Part shown: in pieces, positions 41,787 through 51,251 of the stretch
How the letters are laid out: every line of letters begins with the position of its first letter
How positions within the stretch are numbered: the first letter of the stretch is position 1
Origin: JAJZEO01 sp964350315
GTDB lineage: Bacteria > Chlamydiota > Chlamydiia > Chlamydiales > 2-12-FULL-49-11
DNA: 64,000 nucleotides
Reading direction: 5' to 3'
NCBI GenBank assembly: GCA_964350315.1
Contig: CAYGJD010000003.1
Coordinates: 62,001 to 126,000 of the forward strand
The notes under the pieces: model-generated
Seen by the model: the letters and a program-made list of their open reading frames with translations, nothing else
Told to the model about the DNA's origin: nothing
The model's database searches: none
Position numbers and translations under genes: made by a program

Positions 41787-42935
41787 CAAGACAATATGAA
41801 AGGTTGTTCCTACCCCAACCTTTGATGTGGCCCAAATTTTTCCATCGTGTTTATTGATAATCGTTTTTACAATAGAAAGACCAAGTCCTGCCCCTCCTAG
41901 TTGTCTTGAATGACTTTTATCAACTGTGTAAAACCGATCAAAGATTTTCTCAAGTTCACTTTCTTTTATTCCAATTCCTTTATCTTCAATCTTAATCTCT
42001 ACAACTTCTTCACTTGCATCTATTGTAATTTTTATTTCTGCTGTTGTACTTGAATATTTCACTGCATTTTTCAATAGGTTAAAGATCGCAAGTTCAAGCA
42101 GGCCCGTATCACCCCATATCATGATATTATCATCATTTTGTAATTGCTCTATGTGTACATTGGGCGAAACATTTAAAAGGGTGTTGCAAGAATCATCAAT
42201 GATTGCAAGAAGGTTGCATTCTTTCAATTGGATTTCTGATGATGAGTCAAGATCAGCAAGCATGAGAAGATTTTTTACTAAAATTTCAATGCGTCCACAA
42301 TTTCGTATAATTTTGTTTAATATTGAATCAAACATTTCTTCTGAAATTTCAGGCAAATCTTTTAGCGTTTCAGCAAATCCACGAATAATTGTGACAGGAG
42401 TTCTTAATTCATGGGAGGCATTTGCGATAAATTCTTTCCCCATCTCAATCATTTTATGTTGATTTGAGCGGTCATTCAAAATAACACTAACACCATGTTC
42501 ATCCTCTGAGGGAACAACAATGATTTCAAGTAGCGCTTTTTCTGACTGATTTAGAGGGACAAAAGTTCTCGTTCTTTCTTTTTGAGCACGGACAATATCA
42601 ACAAGTCGGTCAATTTCATTGATTAAATCATTTGAAAACATTTTTGACGCTTCTTTGATACTTTTTGACAAAATAGAAGTATTTTTTAATTTCAACCAGG
42701 TTTGAGCACGTGAATTTATATAGGTAATGCGACCATCGCGATCGCATGTAATAACGCCTGCATCAATGTTTTCTAACACTGCATGCTTTTCTGCAGAAAG
42801 GACTGCGCCTCGTCTTGAAAAGATTTTTTCCCGACCCGATACTTCAATAAAATTTTTTCTAAGTGGCCATACATAGAAAAACCCGGCGCCAGCTACTGTA
42901 GTTGCAAGAGCAACTAAAGCTCCATCAAAAATCAT
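41775..42935 (-). CDS. Membrane-bound PAS sensor histidine kinase, PhoR-like
   Basis: 386 residues. One N-terminal membrane helix (LVALATTVAGAGFFYVW), a PAS domain (LENIDAGVITCDRDGRITYIN), HisKA with His175 in FIANASHELRTPV, and HATPase_c with NLLKNAVKYS (N box), EDKGIGIKE (G1) and GAGLGLSIVK (G2). All catalytic residues are intact. No response regulator gene is adjacent. It is the last gene of a minus-strand run of cyclase and two autotransporters, 68 bases after the second autotransporter. AGGA lies 7-8 bases before the ATG. Confidence 0.93.
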   Translation of the reverse strand: MIFDGALVALATTVAGAGFFYVWPLRKNFIEVSGREKIFSRRGAVLSAEKHAVLENIDAGVITCDRDGRITYINSRAQTWLKLKNTSILSKSIKEASKMFSNDLINEIDRLVDIVRAQKERTRTFVPLNQSEKALLEIIVVPSEDEHGVSVILNDRSNQHKMIEMGKEFIANASHELRTPVTIIRGFAETLKDLPEISEEMFDSILNKIIRNCGRIEILVKNLLMLADLDSSSEIQLKECNLLAIIDDSCNTLLNVSPNVHIEQLQNDDNIMIWGDTGLLELAIFNLLKNAVKYSSTTAEIKITIDASEEVVEIKIEDKGIGIKESELEKIFDRFYTVDKSHSRQLGGAGLGLSIVKTIINKHDGKIWATSKVGVGTTFHIVLSRL

Positions 42936-43003
42936 ACCCTATTCCTCTTTGGCAACCATTTTGACTAGCACGTAGTTTTTCCTCAAGGCCAAAAGGCTCA
43001 GGA

Positions 43004-45802
43004 CTAAAATAACCACTCCATTTTCACGCCAAAGTCAAATACCATTGACTTATCAAAGAAATAGGTGTCAAATCCAGAGGTGATCTTAAATTGCCTTGGG
43101 CTCTTATAGAAGAGTTCTGCGCCTGCAATCATTTGATTTGTCATGTCATACCCCTGAATAAGAAAATAACTTGCTGTCGGGGATAGAGCAAGCTTAGTTG
43201 ATAGGGTTTGCTTGTTGATGGGGAATGTTCCCATCCAACCAAGTTTTATAACAGGAGCAACAATCCCCTTTGAATAGACGACTTCATGTATCCATTTTGC
43301 AATCACTCTTGGTTGAATAATCATTTGAGTATTGCTTTTGTATTTCAGATTTAAAGAACCAGCTCCTGTCTCTGTATAACTTGGCGTAAAGATATTGAGG
43401 TAGTTAACAGTTGCCTCTCCTTGAAGCCAATCAGTAGAAGTTTCTCTGACACAAACAGCTTCTCTTACTCCTGCATTCAGTCTTACTAAGAGATCGTAAT
43501 TCGTAAATTTCCCTTTTGCTACTTGGTCAATTCCTTCTACAGGAATAGCTCGACTCACTTGTGTAAAATTAAATCCTCCAAGAACCATTACATTGATAAA
43601 AGTATCTTGATCAAACCAACCCAAGAATGGTGCCAAATAGACTGTATTCCAATAAGCTGATCCAAAATCATCTCTCCAGTCAAGGTGTGAGTAGGAATAA
43701 CCAGCCCCTGTTTCAAAGACAAAATTTTCATCAAAAACAAGTTCAACTCCCCCACCTGCTCCAAATGTATAAGTTTGGAAAGGAATTTGTCCTAAATTTG
43801 TGATGTTGCCTTGTATTTGGTCTTGGTCATAGATAATTACATACGGTTCTAAGAAAACAGATGTTTCATACTCGCCGTAAACAGAGGCAAAGCCTGTTTT
43901 TTTAGTTGTCAGTTTTTCTTCTCGTCTTTGGCTTTTCGGAGTTGAATATTTCGCTGCCCCTTCCTCTTTGCTCGATACGTATTGATGAAGATTTGAAGCC
44001 TCTATATTTTGTTGTACATTTGTAATTGATCTTGCCCTTGAAATAAAGGTTTCATCAACCGAGCGGGCATGTCTTTCTATATTTTGCGCATGCACTTTAT
44101 TAATTCCGGCAACAGCAAGAGGTGAAACAGCAATCAAAGCATCTAAGTATTGCTCATCTGTGAAGGAATGATTTAACACCTTATTGACTTGATTGACAAT
44201 TTCTTGGTTAAATGTCGAATTTGCCAAATCTTCAATCAAGTAATTTGCTACACTTGTTGCATTGATGCCACTGATGGCATTTGTCACAACGGGCGGATTA
44301 ACATGGTGTTGTGAGCATACTAGTTTTACATCATACAGTCCATAGACAGGAACAAACGTTGTGTTTAAAGAATCAACGACAGTACTAAAAGTCCCTGATC
44401 TTATTCCCTCTGATGTTAAAAATGTAACCGATGTGCCAAGTGGATAAAGACCTTTTTGCAAATCTACTGTCAGTGTTCCAGCAAGAGTTGCTGATCCCGA
44501 TATCTCAAGTTTAGATGCTACTGGAACAGATGATATCTCTACGATTAAATTTCCTGTTGAAGACTGAATATAATTTCCCTCTATGATGTGCGTACCAACA
44601 GAGTTTCCTGGATTCAATGTTCCATTATTCGTTGTCGCGGGAAGAGTTCCTGTTCCTGTGACTGTTCCTGATGTCCCAATCGTTAACAAACTACTTGTTG
44701 CAATCGAGGAATTCACTTTTAATTCCCCTGCTGTAACTTGCGTTGCTCCTGTGTAGGTGTTCGTTCCTTTTAGTTCTAAAGGAGAGGTGCCGGCCTTAAT
44801 GATTCCGCCACTACCTGAAATTCTTCCCCAATAGGTATTTGTTCCTTCAAAAGTATCGCTGAAATTTACACTTTCACTGTTTTGATTGATCGTTAGCGTA
44901 CTTGTGCCTAAATTAATCTCATTTAAGGTTACTGCCTGCTCTTCTGAGAAAAGACCTCCTACTGCAGCATCTGATGTTAATGCAAGAACCCCTCCAGTTG
45001 AGTCGTTAAAAAACAGGTTTGCATTTGGAAGACTTCCACCTGATGTTCCTAATGTCAATGTAAGACCATTAGACATCAACATCATCCCAGAAAAAGTATG
45101 GGAGTTATGGAGAGTAAAACTTGTAAGAGGCTCTATCAGCGTATTTGGATTTGATCCGGTAATTTGCCCCACAAAGGGCCCTGATGCTGTCTGAATAACC
45201 CAGACTGCTAAATCCTCATCTAGATTTATTGTGCCCGAAAATTGGTAATTATTGGTGAAATCTGTGTCCATCGATGTTGGATTGTAGTGCAACACTGTAG
45301 ATTCACCTACATGAACGGTGCCAGTTCCTTGTAAAAGGCCTCTGTTTGTTGAACCATCTGCTGCGAAGAAAGAAACTCCATAATCAGAAATATAACTTGT
45401 TTTAGATGGATCTGCTATTCTAATTGTGTTTCCAGTTGTTTCAAAAGATGTCGCCACTGAAACACTTCCCATACATTCAATTTGATTAATATTAGGATTA
45501 GACGCAAATGACATGACAGTAGCCCCGTCTGTCGTAAACTGCCAAAGATCATTTGTTGAATTAAGCAATTGAAGTTGCTGCAAAGTAAAATCTGCATTTA
45601 TTTCAGGAAAAATTGAACCCGCCCCACTGAAGATTGCAACGTCACCTGAAGTTAAGGGAATGCCGTTTGTCCAATTATTTGTAAGATGACCACTTCCCCA
45701 ATTATATGGGGATTGAGTCGGATTCCATGTCGATGTAACTTCAGCAAAACAATTTATCGTACAAGAAACTAGAACACCAAATAGCAATGTTTGTTTATTC
45801 AT
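43004..45802 (-). CDS. Autotransporter-like outer-membrane protein, copy B
   Basis: 932 residues from ATG 45802 (MNKQTLLFGVLVSCTINCFAEV, a signal peptide). Its start overlaps the upstream autotransporter stop by 1 base (TAATG). The passenger has beta-helix-like repeats, including an autotransporter-associated strand repeat (ISGSGGIIKAGTSPLELKGTNTY and following). The C-terminal about 280 residues form a barrel domain with alternating aromatic strands, ending KMEWLF with the usual terminal Phe. It has no GGAI/FxxN repeats, so it is not a classical Pmp. Surface exposure and adhesion or signalling are inferred from class only. Confidence 0.85.
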   Translation of the reverse strand: MNKQTLLFGVLVSCTINCFAEVTSTWNPTQSPYNWGSGHLTNNWTNGIPLTSGDVAIFSGAGSIFPEINADFTLQQLQLLNSTNDLWQFTTDGATVMSFASNPNINQIECMGSVSVATSFETTGNTIRIADPSKTSYISDYGVSFFAADGSTNRGLLQGTGTVHVGESTVLHYNPTSMDTDFTNNYQFSGTINLDEDLAVWVIQTASGPFVGQITGSNPNTLIEPLTSFTLHNSHTFSGMMLMSNGLTLTLGTSGGSLPNANLFFNDSTGGVLALTSDAAVGGLFSEEQAVTLNEINLGTSTLTINQNSESVNFSDTFEGTNTYWGRISGSGGIIKAGTSPLELKGTNTYTGATQVTAGELKVNSSIATSSLLTIGTSGTVTGTGTLPATTNNGTLNPGNSVGTHIIEGNYIQSSTGNLIVEISSVPVASKLEISGSATLAGTLTVDLQKGLYPLGTSVTFLTSEGIRSGTFSTVVDSLNTTFVPVYGLYDVKLVCSQHHVNPPVVTNAISGINATSVANYLIEDLANSTFNQEIVNQVNKVLNHSFTDEQYLDALIAVSPLAVAGINKVHAQNIERHARSVDETFISRARSITNVQQNIEASNLHQYVSSKEEGAAKYSTPKSQRREEKLTTKKTGFASVYGEYETSVFLEPYVIIYDQDQIQGNITNLGQIPFQTYTFGAGGGVELVFDENFVFETGAGYSYSHLDWRDDFGSAYWNTVYLAPFLGWFDQDTFINVMVLGGFNFTQVSRAIPVEGIDQVAKGKFTNYDLLVRLNAGVREAVCVRETSTDWLQGEATVNYLNIFTPSYTETGAGSLNLKYKSNTQMIIQPRVIAKWIHEVVYSKGIVAPVIKLGWMGTFPINKQTLSTKLALSPTASYFLIQGYDMTNQMIAGAELFYKSPRQFKITSGFDTYFFDKSMVFDFGVKMEWLF

Positions 45803-48624
45803 TAAAATATCCACTCAATTTTCGTATTTATGTCTAAAACAAATGACTTATCAAAAAAGTAGGTGTCGAATCCTGAAGTTAATTTAAACTCTCTAGGACT
45901 TTTATAAAAAAGTTCAGCACCAACGATCATTTGATTTGTTAGGCTATACCCTTGAATTTTGAAGTACTCACTTGTAGGAGAAAGAGCAAGTTTTGTTGTT
46001 TGTATTTGCTTTTTCAAAGGGAATGTTCCCATCCAACCAAGTTTTAATACTGGGGCTATAATTCCTTTTGATAACACTAATTCATGGATAAATTTTGTCA
46101 TAACTATTGGTTGCAAAATAGACTGTGTTTGCTTTTGATACTTCAAATCAAGAGCTCCAGCCCCTGTTTCAGTATATTCTGGTGTAAAGATATTGAGATA
46201 GTTAAGCGTTCCTTCTGCCTGAATCCATCCCGTTGTCTCATTTTTTCTATAGATTGCCCATCTAGCTCCACCATTTGTTCGAACTAGTAGATCGTAATTA
46301 GTGAATTTTCCTGTTGCTGTTTGCGCGATTCCTTCTACTGGAATACCTCTATCGACTACTGTAAAATTGAATCCGCCAAGAACCATTGCATTTAGAAATG
46401 CATTTTGATCAAACAATCCAAAAAATGGTGCAAGATATAAAGTGTTCCAATATGCCGATCCAAATCCATTATGCCAATCAAGATTAGAATATGAGTATCC
46501 AGCTCCTAACTCAAAGACAAAGTTTTCATCAATAACAGATTCATAACCAAATCCTGCGCCGACCGTAAAGGAATCAAAAGCTACTTGTCCAATATTGATC
46601 AAATTTCCTTGAAGCTGACCTTGTTCATAGAGAATACAGTAAGGTTCTAAGAAAAAGGATGTCTCATACTGCCCATAACTACTCGGGAAATTTAATTTTC
46701 TTCCCTCTTCTACAACTTCTACTGGCTCATCTCTTCGGATAGTTTCAGTGGTCGTTGAACTATCTACATTTTCATCTGATCTATATTGAAAGACAGACGC
46801 TGAACCAAAGCTTTTTTGTTGCTTATGACTTTTTTGTTGCTTATGACTTTTTTTTGCTCTTGAGTTGAATGCATCATCAACAGAACGGGCATGCCTTTCA
46901 ATATTTTGCGCATGTACTTTGTTTACTCCACCAACGGCAAGCGGTGATACGGCAATTAATGCATCCAGATATTGCTCATCGGTAAATGAGTCATTGAGTA
47001 CTTTATTTATCTGATCACTAATGTCTGTATTGAATGTCGAATTTTCAAAATCTCCAAATAAATATGTTGCAACACTCTTGGCATTTTTTCCGAGGATATC
47101 TGCTGTTGGAACATGTGGGTGTACATGGTGATCTGAACTCACTAACGTAACACTATTTGCATTGTATACAGGGGCAAACGTTGTATTTAAGGAATCAATT
47201 ACTTGAGAAAATGTCCCTGTTCTTGTTCCTCCTGATGTCAAAATGGTCACTGTTGTGCCATTTGGGAAAAGTCCTCTTTGCAGCTCAAGTGTCAATGTCC
47301 CATCAAGCGTGGCTGTTCCTGAAATATCAAGCATCGATGCATCTGGATCAGATGAAACCTCTATGACTAAATTTCCTGTCGATGACTGAATATAGTTCCC
47401 GCTAATTGTTTGCGTTCCAACTGAGTTTCCTGGCGATACTATTCCATTATTTGTCGTTGCAGGAAGAGTCCCTGTTCCTGTGACTGTTCCAGATGTTCCG
47501 ACTGTGAGCAAACTACTTGTTGCGATCGTTCCATTTACATTCAAAGTTCCAGCATTTGCTGCTGTTGCTCCAGTGTAGAGATTTTGTCCACTAAGCTGAA
47601 GTGTTTCTGATCCTGCTTTAACAATCCCACCACTGCCTGAGATCACTCCTGAAAAGTTGTTGTCCCCTACGATATAATTTTGGAGGTCAACACTAGTTAC
47701 CCCTTGATTAATTGTTAGTGTATTTGCTCCTAATGCAACAGTTGGAGTTGTTGGAGGCGTGGTGTTTTCTAAGAGTCCTCCAATCGAAGTATCTCCACTC
47801 AGTAGCAGTTTTGGACTACTTCCAGAAAAAAGAATGGGTGAACTTGGAAGACTACCACTTGAAGTACCTAGAGTTAACGTTTTTCCATAAAGCTCTGTCG
47901 TACCAGAATAAGTATGTGAATTATACAAAGTTAGATTATCGCCAACTCGGACAAGGGCATTGGCATTTGATCCAGTAATATAGCCGACATACGGACCCGA
48001 AGCTGTTGTAATCAGCCATGTTGCATAATCATTATCTAAATTAATCGTACCAGAAAATTGGTAATTATTCGTAAAGTCTGTATTTGTTGATGTAGGATTT
48101 TGGTTCAACACAGTATAACTCTGAACGTCAACGATTCCAGTCCCCTCTAAAAGATCTGTCCCTGTTCCATCCCTTGAAAAAACAATGCTTGAAGTTCCAG
48201 TCAACCACTTTTCAGTCAGGTCCTTTAACTTAACACTATTTCCTGTTGTGAGAAAAGAGGCTTCAGAAGTTGTTTGCCCTTTGAATTCTATTTGATTAAT
48301 CGTTGAATCAACACCAAATCCGATTGTTGTTGTGCCAGGAGGAGTTGATAAATGTATAGCTGTAGCAGTCGTGTTTAATAATTGAAATTGCCTTATTGTA
48401 TAGTTAGTATCAACTATAGGATAGTTTGTTAATCCACCATTAATCACTGCAATAAAATCTGTTGTTTGGGGAATTTGTTGTGGGAGCCAGTTAGGGGCAG
48501 CTCCCCAAGCATAAGGTGATTGAGTTGGCGTCCATGTTGTAGTTGTCACAGTTGTAGTTGTCACACCAAAACAGTATGATGATGAAAGTATAAGGAGGGA
48601 AAAGAGAAAATTTTTCTTATTCAT
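45802..48624 (-). CDS. Autotransporter-like outer-membrane protein, copy A
   Basis: 940 residues from ATG 48624 (MNKKNFLFSLLILSSSYCFG, a signal peptide); a TTG four codons upstream is possible. Passenger and barrel parallel copy B closely: both contain SLLTVGTSGTVTGTGTLPA-like text, FTDEQYLDALIAVSPLAV and HAQNIERHARSVD, and the barrel ends KIEWIF. The linker carries a duplicated SHKQQK. Tandem duplication is clear. It follows the cyclase gene by 57 bases on the same strand. Confidence 0.85.
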   Translation of the reverse strand: MNKKNFLFSLLILSSSYCFGVTTTTVTTTTWTPTQSPYAWGAAPNWLPQQIPQTTDFIAVINGGLTNYPIVDTNYTIRQFQLLNTTATAIHLSTPPGTTTIGFGVDSTINQIEFKGQTTSEASFLTTGNSVKLKDLTEKWLTGTSSIVFSRDGTGTDLLEGTGIVDVQSYTVLNQNPTSTNTDFTNNYQFSGTINLDNDYATWLITTASGPYVGYITGSNANALVRVGDNLTLYNSHTYSGTTELYGKTLTLGTSSGSLPSSPILFSGSSPKLLLSGDTSIGGLLENTTPPTTPTVALGANTLTINQGVTSVDLQNYIVGDNNFSGVISGSGGIVKAGSETLQLSGQNLYTGATAANAGTLNVNGTIATSSLLTVGTSGTVTGTGTLPATTNNGIVSPGNSVGTQTISGNYIQSSTGNLVIEVSSDPDASMLDISGTATLDGTLTLELQRGLFPNGTTVTILTSGGTRTGTFSQVIDSLNTTFAPVYNANSVTLVSSDHHVHPHVPTADILGKNAKSVATYLFGDFENSTFNTDISDQINKVLNDSFTDEQYLDALIAVSPLAVGGVNKVHAQNIERHARSVDDAFNSRAKKSHKQQKSHKQQKSFGSASVFQYRSDENVDSSTTTETIRRDEPVEVVEEGRKLNFPSSYGQYETSFFLEPYCILYEQGQLQGNLINIGQVAFDSFTVGAGFGYESVIDENFVFELGAGYSYSNLDWHNGFGSAYWNTLYLAPFFGLFDQNAFLNAMVLGGFNFTVVDRGIPVEGIAQTATGKFTNYDLLVRTNGGARWAIYRKNETTGWIQAEGTLNYLNIFTPEYTETGAGALDLKYQKQTQSILQPIVMTKFIHELVLSKGIIAPVLKLGWMGTFPLKKQIQTTKLALSPTSEYFKIQGYSLTNQMIVGAELFYKSPREFKLTSGFDTYFFDKSFVLDINTKIEWIF
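46812..46847 (-). repeat. Tandem 18-bp duplication in the autotransporter A linker
   Basis: Two adjacent identical 18-bp units (46812-46829, 46830-46847) encode the repeated SHKQQK between passenger and barrel; copy B lacks it. Confidence 0.85.
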
Positions 48625-48681
48625 ACTGTGCCGCAACTAAAAATGAACTTCTCTAGTTGTAGCAGCATGAAGAATATTTTA

Positions 48682-51210
48682 CTAGTATTTGACCCTAAAG
48701 ATAGAAGTAGGAACAGATATTCCCTTAAATGTCACTGGAGGACATGCTTCCACTTGGAATTTTTCTCTTACTCCTGGCGCATTTAAAGTGTCTTCTGTGA
48801 TAAGAATTTCCATCTCCTCTGCATGATCACATAAGCGAGAAGCTAAATTCACATTATGTCCTAAAATCGTATAATTCAAGTGGTTTGCAGCACCCATGTT
48901 TCCGGCGATAACCTCACCCACATGAATTCCAATTCCAATTTTTAGTTCGCAGTATTGTATCGCTACTCGATGTCTATTCCACTCTGTAAGAACTTGCATC
49001 ATCTTAATCGCACAAAGGATAGATTGCATAGCTGGATTTTCTGTAGTTACTGGCGCTCCAAAAAGTGCCATGATCTCATCACCCACATATTTATCTATCA
49101 CCCCCTTGTGATCATCAATCACTTGGGATAAGACAGTTAAGCAATCATTGAGCATTGCAAGAACATCTTGCGGAGGCATATTTTCTGAAATGTGTGTGAA
49201 ATCTCTAATATCTGAGAAGAGAATTCCTACTTGGCGGACTTCTCCTCCTAGCTCAACTCCTTCTCTAATAATTTTTTCGGCAACTTCTTTATTAACAACC
49301 TTGTGTAGAATAGCTCGAATTTGGTTCCCTTCTTTCATTTTCTCAACCATGTCTTCGAAAGCATTTACAAGAATTCCCAACTCATCTTTCCGCGCTTTAT
49401 CTTTCTGAGGAATAACCACTTCGTCAAGGTCTCCTCTTGCAACAACAACAGTCATGTCAGCAAGATCTTGAATAGGCTGAACGATTCTACGAACAAAGAA
49501 ATGAATCAACACAAGCACAACAAGAAACACAACAAAACCAACTAAAGCCAATTGAAGTGTGATGCCATACATTAACGCTTTGGCACGCTCTTCTAGATCA
49601 TCTATTTGTTTAAATACAGAGTCTTTATCTTGAATTACGAAGATATGTCCATCATTATGTGTAACAGATGTTACATGCAAGAAATAGTACTCTTTTTCAT
49701 CTGCATCAGTAACGATGCCCTCATTTCTCCCCTTTAATTTTTGTAAAAAATCTCTTTGATCGCCTGAAAGATCAATTGATTGGCCGTGTGTATCAAACAT
49801 CAATGGTGGCCCCTCTTCTGAAAGAAACAAAACCCGATCAGGCGAAATAAGAGCAAGCTTCTCTAAAATCGGAGAGATGTTTACACCAGCAGTTAACGTA
49901 CCAAAAGATGGGTCTTGAGTATCTTTTTCTTCACTTTCAAATAAGAGGGTATTCACAAGAAAAATAGCTTTGTAATCAGAAGGAGAACGGAGAAGCTCAA
50001 ATTGATCTGTGATACATGTTGCAAGTTTGCCTTTAATAGGATCAGGCTTACAATTAGGATGAACATCAATTCTTTTGTCTTTAAAAACATCAGAAGAAAA
50101 GACCCCATATCCTACTTTTGGAGAACCATCATCAAAATCTCCAGGGTGTACGATCTGAAATGATGCCAACCCCTTTGGCGCATTAGCACTCAATGGATCA
50201 AAATACCAAATACCCGTACCTGTAATCGTTCCAAGTTCCCATACTAACCTATTTTGATCATCTCTTTCTCGCCAATCGTGTAATGTAATCCAAGGATTTT
50301 CTCGCTCATTTTGCTTTAGAGATTTACAGATATAACTTTCACAAGAGTCAATTCCACGAGGAAAGCCCTTGCGTGCCAACTCTATCTGATTTAGTACATT
50401 CTCCTTCACCCAATCTGGGGAATTTAATTTTTGTAAAATTTTAGGATTTTTGATCAGATGGTCTTGCACTCTAAATAAACTTGCTAAAGTCATGTCTATA
50501 AGTTTTTGAAAAAGCTCACGCTTTTTTATTTCAAGATCTGTTGAAAGAGGTGCAACTGGAATAACTGGATCTCGCGCATGTACTTGGGAAGATTTCATCC
50601 CCATGATTTGTTGAGGCGTAAACAACAGCCAATTTTTTCTTGAAGTATCTAAACTAAATAGAATATCGTGATAACCTTGCTCTAATTCAGATCCAAATTC
50701 ACTTGACCAGTAAGGAACTCCTATAAACATTGCAAGAGATTGATCATCATGCACACCAGCAACTATTGTTATTACATCATCAAGTGGAACAGTAAACATA
50801 TTGTGCAAATATGGAGGTCGCATAATAAGTTGTGATGTCAACTTTTCTCTCACAGTCGTTTGAATAAAATCAATCCACTGATTGGAAGCAACCAACATCA
50901 CTGAATTCGACCACTGATTTGTCTCAAAATTGAAATTTGAAGGGGCGTATTGCTCTTTTAACCATTTGTAGTCTGTAATTTTATGAAACAATGTATTGAT
51001 GCGAAGCTCAACTTCTGCAATTGAAATTGTAAGAAAGGAGAGATAATCATGCACTTGTTTCTTATTGTACTCCCTAATTTCTACTTCAAGCTCTGCCTTT
51101 GCAGAATCAATGTGGCGTGTCACATCAATATAACTCGTTATAAGAGAAAAAAGTTGCATCACAAGAAATACACAAGCAACAAATAAAAATAATCGTGTTC
51201 TTAGCTTCAT
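48682..51210 (-). CDS. Transmembrane class III adenylate/guanylate cyclase
   Basis: 842 residues from ATG 51210 (MKLRTRLFLFV); an ATG at 51222 overlaps the GAGAAG ribosome-binding sequence. Layout: membrane helix at about residues 7-25, a large extracytoplasmic sensor of some 500 residues, a second helix (LQLALVGFVVFLVVLVLIHFFV), HAMP (RIVQPIQDLADMTVVVARGD), and a cyclase domain. FSDIRDFT and DKYVGDEIMALFG give the two metal Asp; VNLASRL gives the transition-state Asn and Arg. The usual GDTVN is GHNVN here, so nucleotide choice is uncertain. Cyclases are absent from Chlamydiaceae as far as I know. First gene of the run ending in the histidine kinase. Confidence 0.9.
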   Translation of the reverse strand: MKLRTRLFLFVACVFLVMQLFSLITSYIDVTRHIDSAKAELEVEIREYNKKQVHDYLSFLTISIAEVELRINTLFHKITDYKWLKEQYAPSNFNFETNQWSNSVMLVASNQWIDFIQTTVREKLTSQLIMRPPYLHNMFTVPLDDVITIVAGVHDDQSLAMFIGVPYWSSEFGSELEQGYHDILFSLDTSRKNWLLFTPQQIMGMKSSQVHARDPVIPVAPLSTDLEIKKRELFQKLIDMTLASLFRVQDHLIKNPKILQKLNSPDWVKENVLNQIELARKGFPRGIDSCESYICKSLKQNERENPWITLHDWRERDDQNRLVWELGTITGTGIWYFDPLSANAPKGLASFQIVHPGDFDDGSPKVGYGVFSSDVFKDKRIDVHPNCKPDPIKGKLATCITDQFELLRSPSDYKAIFLVNTLLFESEEKDTQDPSFGTLTAGVNISPILEKLALISPDRVLFLSEEGPPLMFDTHGQSIDLSGDQRDFLQKLKGRNEGIVTDADEKEYYFLHVTSVTHNDGHIFVIQDKDSVFKQIDDLEERAKALMYGITLQLALVGFVVFLVVLVLIHFFVRRIVQPIQDLADMTVVVARGDLDEVVIPQKDKARKDELGILVNAFEDMVEKMKEGNQIRAILHKVVNKEVAEKIIREGVELGGEVRQVGILFSDIRDFTHISENMPPQDVLAMLNDCLTVLSQVIDDHKGVIDKYVGDEIMALFGAPVTTENPAMQSILCAIKMMQVLTEWNRHRVAIQYCELKIGIGIHVGEVIAGNMGAANHLNYTILGHNVNLASRLCDHAEEMEILITEDTLNAPGVREKFQVEACPPVTFKGISVPTSIFRVKY

Positions 51211-51251
51211 AGTTCTTCTCATATATTACTGTTTTTATTTATACAAAGAGA

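Noticed and set aside
42940..43003. Possible terminator between autotransporter B and the histidine kinase (CCTGAGCC and GGCCTTGAGG)
   Set aside because: Pairing has mismatches and a bulge and no proper U tract follows; not strong enough to split the run.
46800..46860. Start of a CRISPR array
   Set aside because: Only two adjacent 18-bp units without spacers, inside a coding sequence.
47157..47978. Plus-strand open frames within autotransporter A
   Set aside because: Antisense shadows of repetitive Ser/Thr/Gly-rich coding sequence, without ribosome-binding sites.
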